Below, in pieces: positions 62,614 through 64,000 of a stretch of 64,000 bases of DNA. This DNA is from Bacteroidota bacterium. GTDB lineage: Bacteria; Bacteroidota; Bacteroidia; Bacteroidales; FEN-979. Location: NCBI GenBank assembly GCA_026391355.1, contig JAPLDH010000063.1:1-64000 (forward strand). Reading direction: 5' to 3'. Position numbers and translations under genes: made by a program. The notes below the pieces were generated by a model. It did not search any database and had not been told where the DNA came from. It was given only the letters and a program-made list of their open reading frames with translations. Every line of letters starts with the position of its first letter. Positions within the stretch are counted from its first letter, which is position 1.

Positions 62614-62643
62614 AAATTGTAACAATAATAAACAAATATCGAT

Positions 62644-63993
62644 ATGCAAATCTCAGAATTTATCAAACAGCATTCAACCTTGACAGCCGAAGCCGACAGG
62701 ATTGACGAAACCCTTTTTACTCAGTTTGATGTTAAACGCGGACTCAGGAATGCAGATCATACAGGTGTTCTGGTCGGGTTGACAAAAGTGGGCAGTGTGA
62801 TCGGCTATGAAAAAGTGGATGGCAAACTGGTAGCCATTGATGGCAAACTGGTTTACAGGGGAATTGAGATCGCCGATCTTGTTCGTGGTTTCCAGGCAGA
62901 GGGCCGGACAGGATATGATGAAACAGTCTTCCTGTTGCTTTTCGGCCGCCTTCCCAATGCAACAGAACTGCATGAATTTTCAGCAGGGATGGCTGAACTC
63001 AGGGTTTTACCGGAAAATTTCAACCGTGATATGATCCTTACCATGAAAGGAAAGGATATTATGAACATGATGGCAAGATCCATTCTTGCCCTGTATACCC
63101 TCGATGAAAATGGAGATGATACCTCAATAGAAAATATACTGAAGCAATCCATCAGCCTGATCGCCAAATTCCCTACCATTGCTGTCTATTCCTATCATGC
63201 AATGCGGCACCTGATCTATTACGAAACCTTGAGCGTAAGGTATCCTGATCACAGGCTCAGTACAGCAGAGAATTTCCTGTATATGCTGAAAGGGAATGAA
63301 TATACCAGGCTTGAAACGGAGTTGCTGGATCTTTGTCTCGTTTTACATGCAGAACATGGAGGAGGTAACAATTCAACATTTACTACAAGGGTCGTCAGCT
63401 CCAGTGGTACTGACACCTATTCTGCGATCGTTGCAGCCATCGGGTCATTAAAAGGTCCGTTGCACGGTGGTGCGAACCTGATGGTGATCGATATGATGGA
63501 CAACATCAAGGACAATATCAAGAACTGGACAAATGATGATGAGATTGCCGATTACCTGAGGAAAATATTAAAGAAGGAAGCATATGACAGATCAGGAAAA
63601 ATTTATGGTTTTGGACATGCAGTATATACGGTATCCGATCCAAGGGCCTTACTTCTGAAGGAAAAGGCACGGCTGTTATCGAAGGAAAAAGGAAGGGAAG
63701 CCGAACTGGGATTGTATGAAGCCATTGAGCGGATCGGACCGCAGATTTTTTATGAATTCAAGGCAACCGACAATAAACTGATCTCCCCGAATGTCGATTT
63801 TTATTCCGGGTTTATCTATGACTGTCTGCAGATCCCGAAGGAATTGTACACACCTTTGTTCGCCATTTCAAGGATCGCAGGATGGTGCGCCCATCGCCTG
63901 GAAGAGATGATCAGCGGCAGGCGGATCATTCGTCCCGCATATCGGTCAGTAAGTCCCGAAGCACATTATTTACCTTTAACCGAAAGAAAATAG
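62644..63993 (+). CDS. gltA: citrate synthase
   Basis: A 449-residue enzyme condensing acetyl-CoA and oxaloacetate. The catalytic residues are visible: His in 'LKGPLHGGAN', His in 'GFGHAVY' and Asp in 'SPNVDFYSGF'. The final Arg-containing 'GWCAHRLEEMISGRRIIRPA' contacts the substrate. The N-terminal ~50 residues precede the 'YRGIEIADLVRGF' motif. A 2-methylcitrate synthase activity cannot be excluded by sequence. Its operon partner aconitase and nearby icd support a TCA role. The gene ends seven bases before the right edge of the window. Confidence 0.95.
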   Translation: MQISEFIKQHSTLTAEADRIDETLFTQFDVKRGLRNADHTGVLVGLTKVGSVIGYEKVDGKLVAIDGKLVYRGIEIADLVRGFQAEGRTGYDETVFLLLFGRLPNATELHEFSAGMAELRVLPENFNRDMILTMKGKDIMNMMARSILALYTLDENGDDTSIENILKQSISLIAKFPTIAVYSYHAMRHLIYYETLSVRYPDHRLSTAENFLYMLKGNEYTRLETELLDLCLVLHAEHGGGNNSTFTTRVVSSSGTDTYSAIVAAIGSLKGPLHGGANLMVIDMMDNIKDNIKNWTNDDEIADYLRKILKKEAYDRSGKIYGFGHAVYTVSDPRALLLKEKARLLSKEKGREAELGLYEAIERIGPQIFYEFKATDNKLISPNVDFYSGFIYDCLQIPKELYTPLFAISRIAGWCAHRLEEMISGRRIIRPAYRSVSPEAHYLPLTERK

Positions 63994-64000
63994 TTGCCAT

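Overview
The window comes from a member of the Bacteroidota, most likely a Bacteroidales/Marinilabiliales-like marine, sediment or digester lineage. The evidence is several large secreted proteins with C-terminal type IX secretion (T9SS) sorting tails, a FISUMP-domain protein, a DUF3078 outer-membrane barrel, and repeated TAnnTTTG promoter elements (mostly TATCTTTG) where Shine-Dalgarno sites would be expected elsewhere. No rRNA, tRNA, insertion sequence or phage gene was recognised. Gene names rest on protein motifs read by eye; no database search was run.

Layout. 0.1-6.4 kb (minus strand): a four-helix-bundle protein, a PIG-L deacetylase and a maltodextrin set (secreted GH13 amylase, MalQ, MFS sugar transporter). 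6.6-10.9 kb: two GT2 glycosyltransferases, an O-antigen ligase, a SAM methyltransferase and a small tail-anchored protein. 11.1-18.7 kb: an AT-rich defence cassette, consisting of an XRE regulator, a PLD-nuclease/SNF2-helicase fusion and a large class I adenine methyltransferase with a truncated copy of its own N terminus. The cassette is bracketed by 30-bp direct repeats. 18.8-24.8 kb: DUF3078, a very short MscL-like protein, a PepSY-like protein, a T9SS protein with a partial duplicate, and an aldo/keto reductase. 24.9-33.3 kb: a seven-gene leucine/isovalerate degradation operon. 33.4-42.4 kb: a T9SS YCF48-repeat gene broken by a stop codon, a HepT/MntA toxin-antitoxin pair, a 1353-residue Ig/FISUMP protein, a DUF4143 ATPase and an MBL hydrolase. 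42.6-48.2 kb: acyl-CoA dehydrogenase, fused isobutyryl-CoA mutase and butyrate kinase. 48.4-53.8 kb: an lhgO fragment, a malate/lactate-type dehydrogenase inside inverted repeats, and two T9SS proteins. 54.1-64 kb: isocitrate dehydrogenase, a 1533-residue acyl-CoA synthetase/GNAT fusion, aconitase and citrate synthase.

Together the metabolic genes describe an organism that takes up maltodextrins and oxidises branched-chain amino acids and short acids. Leucine carbon would reach acetoacetyl-CoA through the 25-33 kb operon. Isobutyryl/butyryl-CoA would interconvert at the 42-48 kb operon. Acetyl-CoA would enter the TCA cycle through the genes at the right end.

The most unusual signals are not in the genes. 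(1) About fifteen intergenic cassettes are built from the same short modules (ATGACYA heptads, GCCTATT/GTGCCTGG phrases, AAAATGTA phrases, CCCTCCC hairpins). The heptads have a fixed polarity relative to neighbouring genes: sense-strand GTCATTA after 3' ends and TAATGAC before 5' ends. (2) An 81-bp pair of these cassettes (80/81 identical) forms inverted repeats around a single dehydrogenase gene, and the upstream lhgO gene is cut off at one of them. (3) The defence cassette is a compact two-gene candidate system with an autoregulatory operator and unusual borders.
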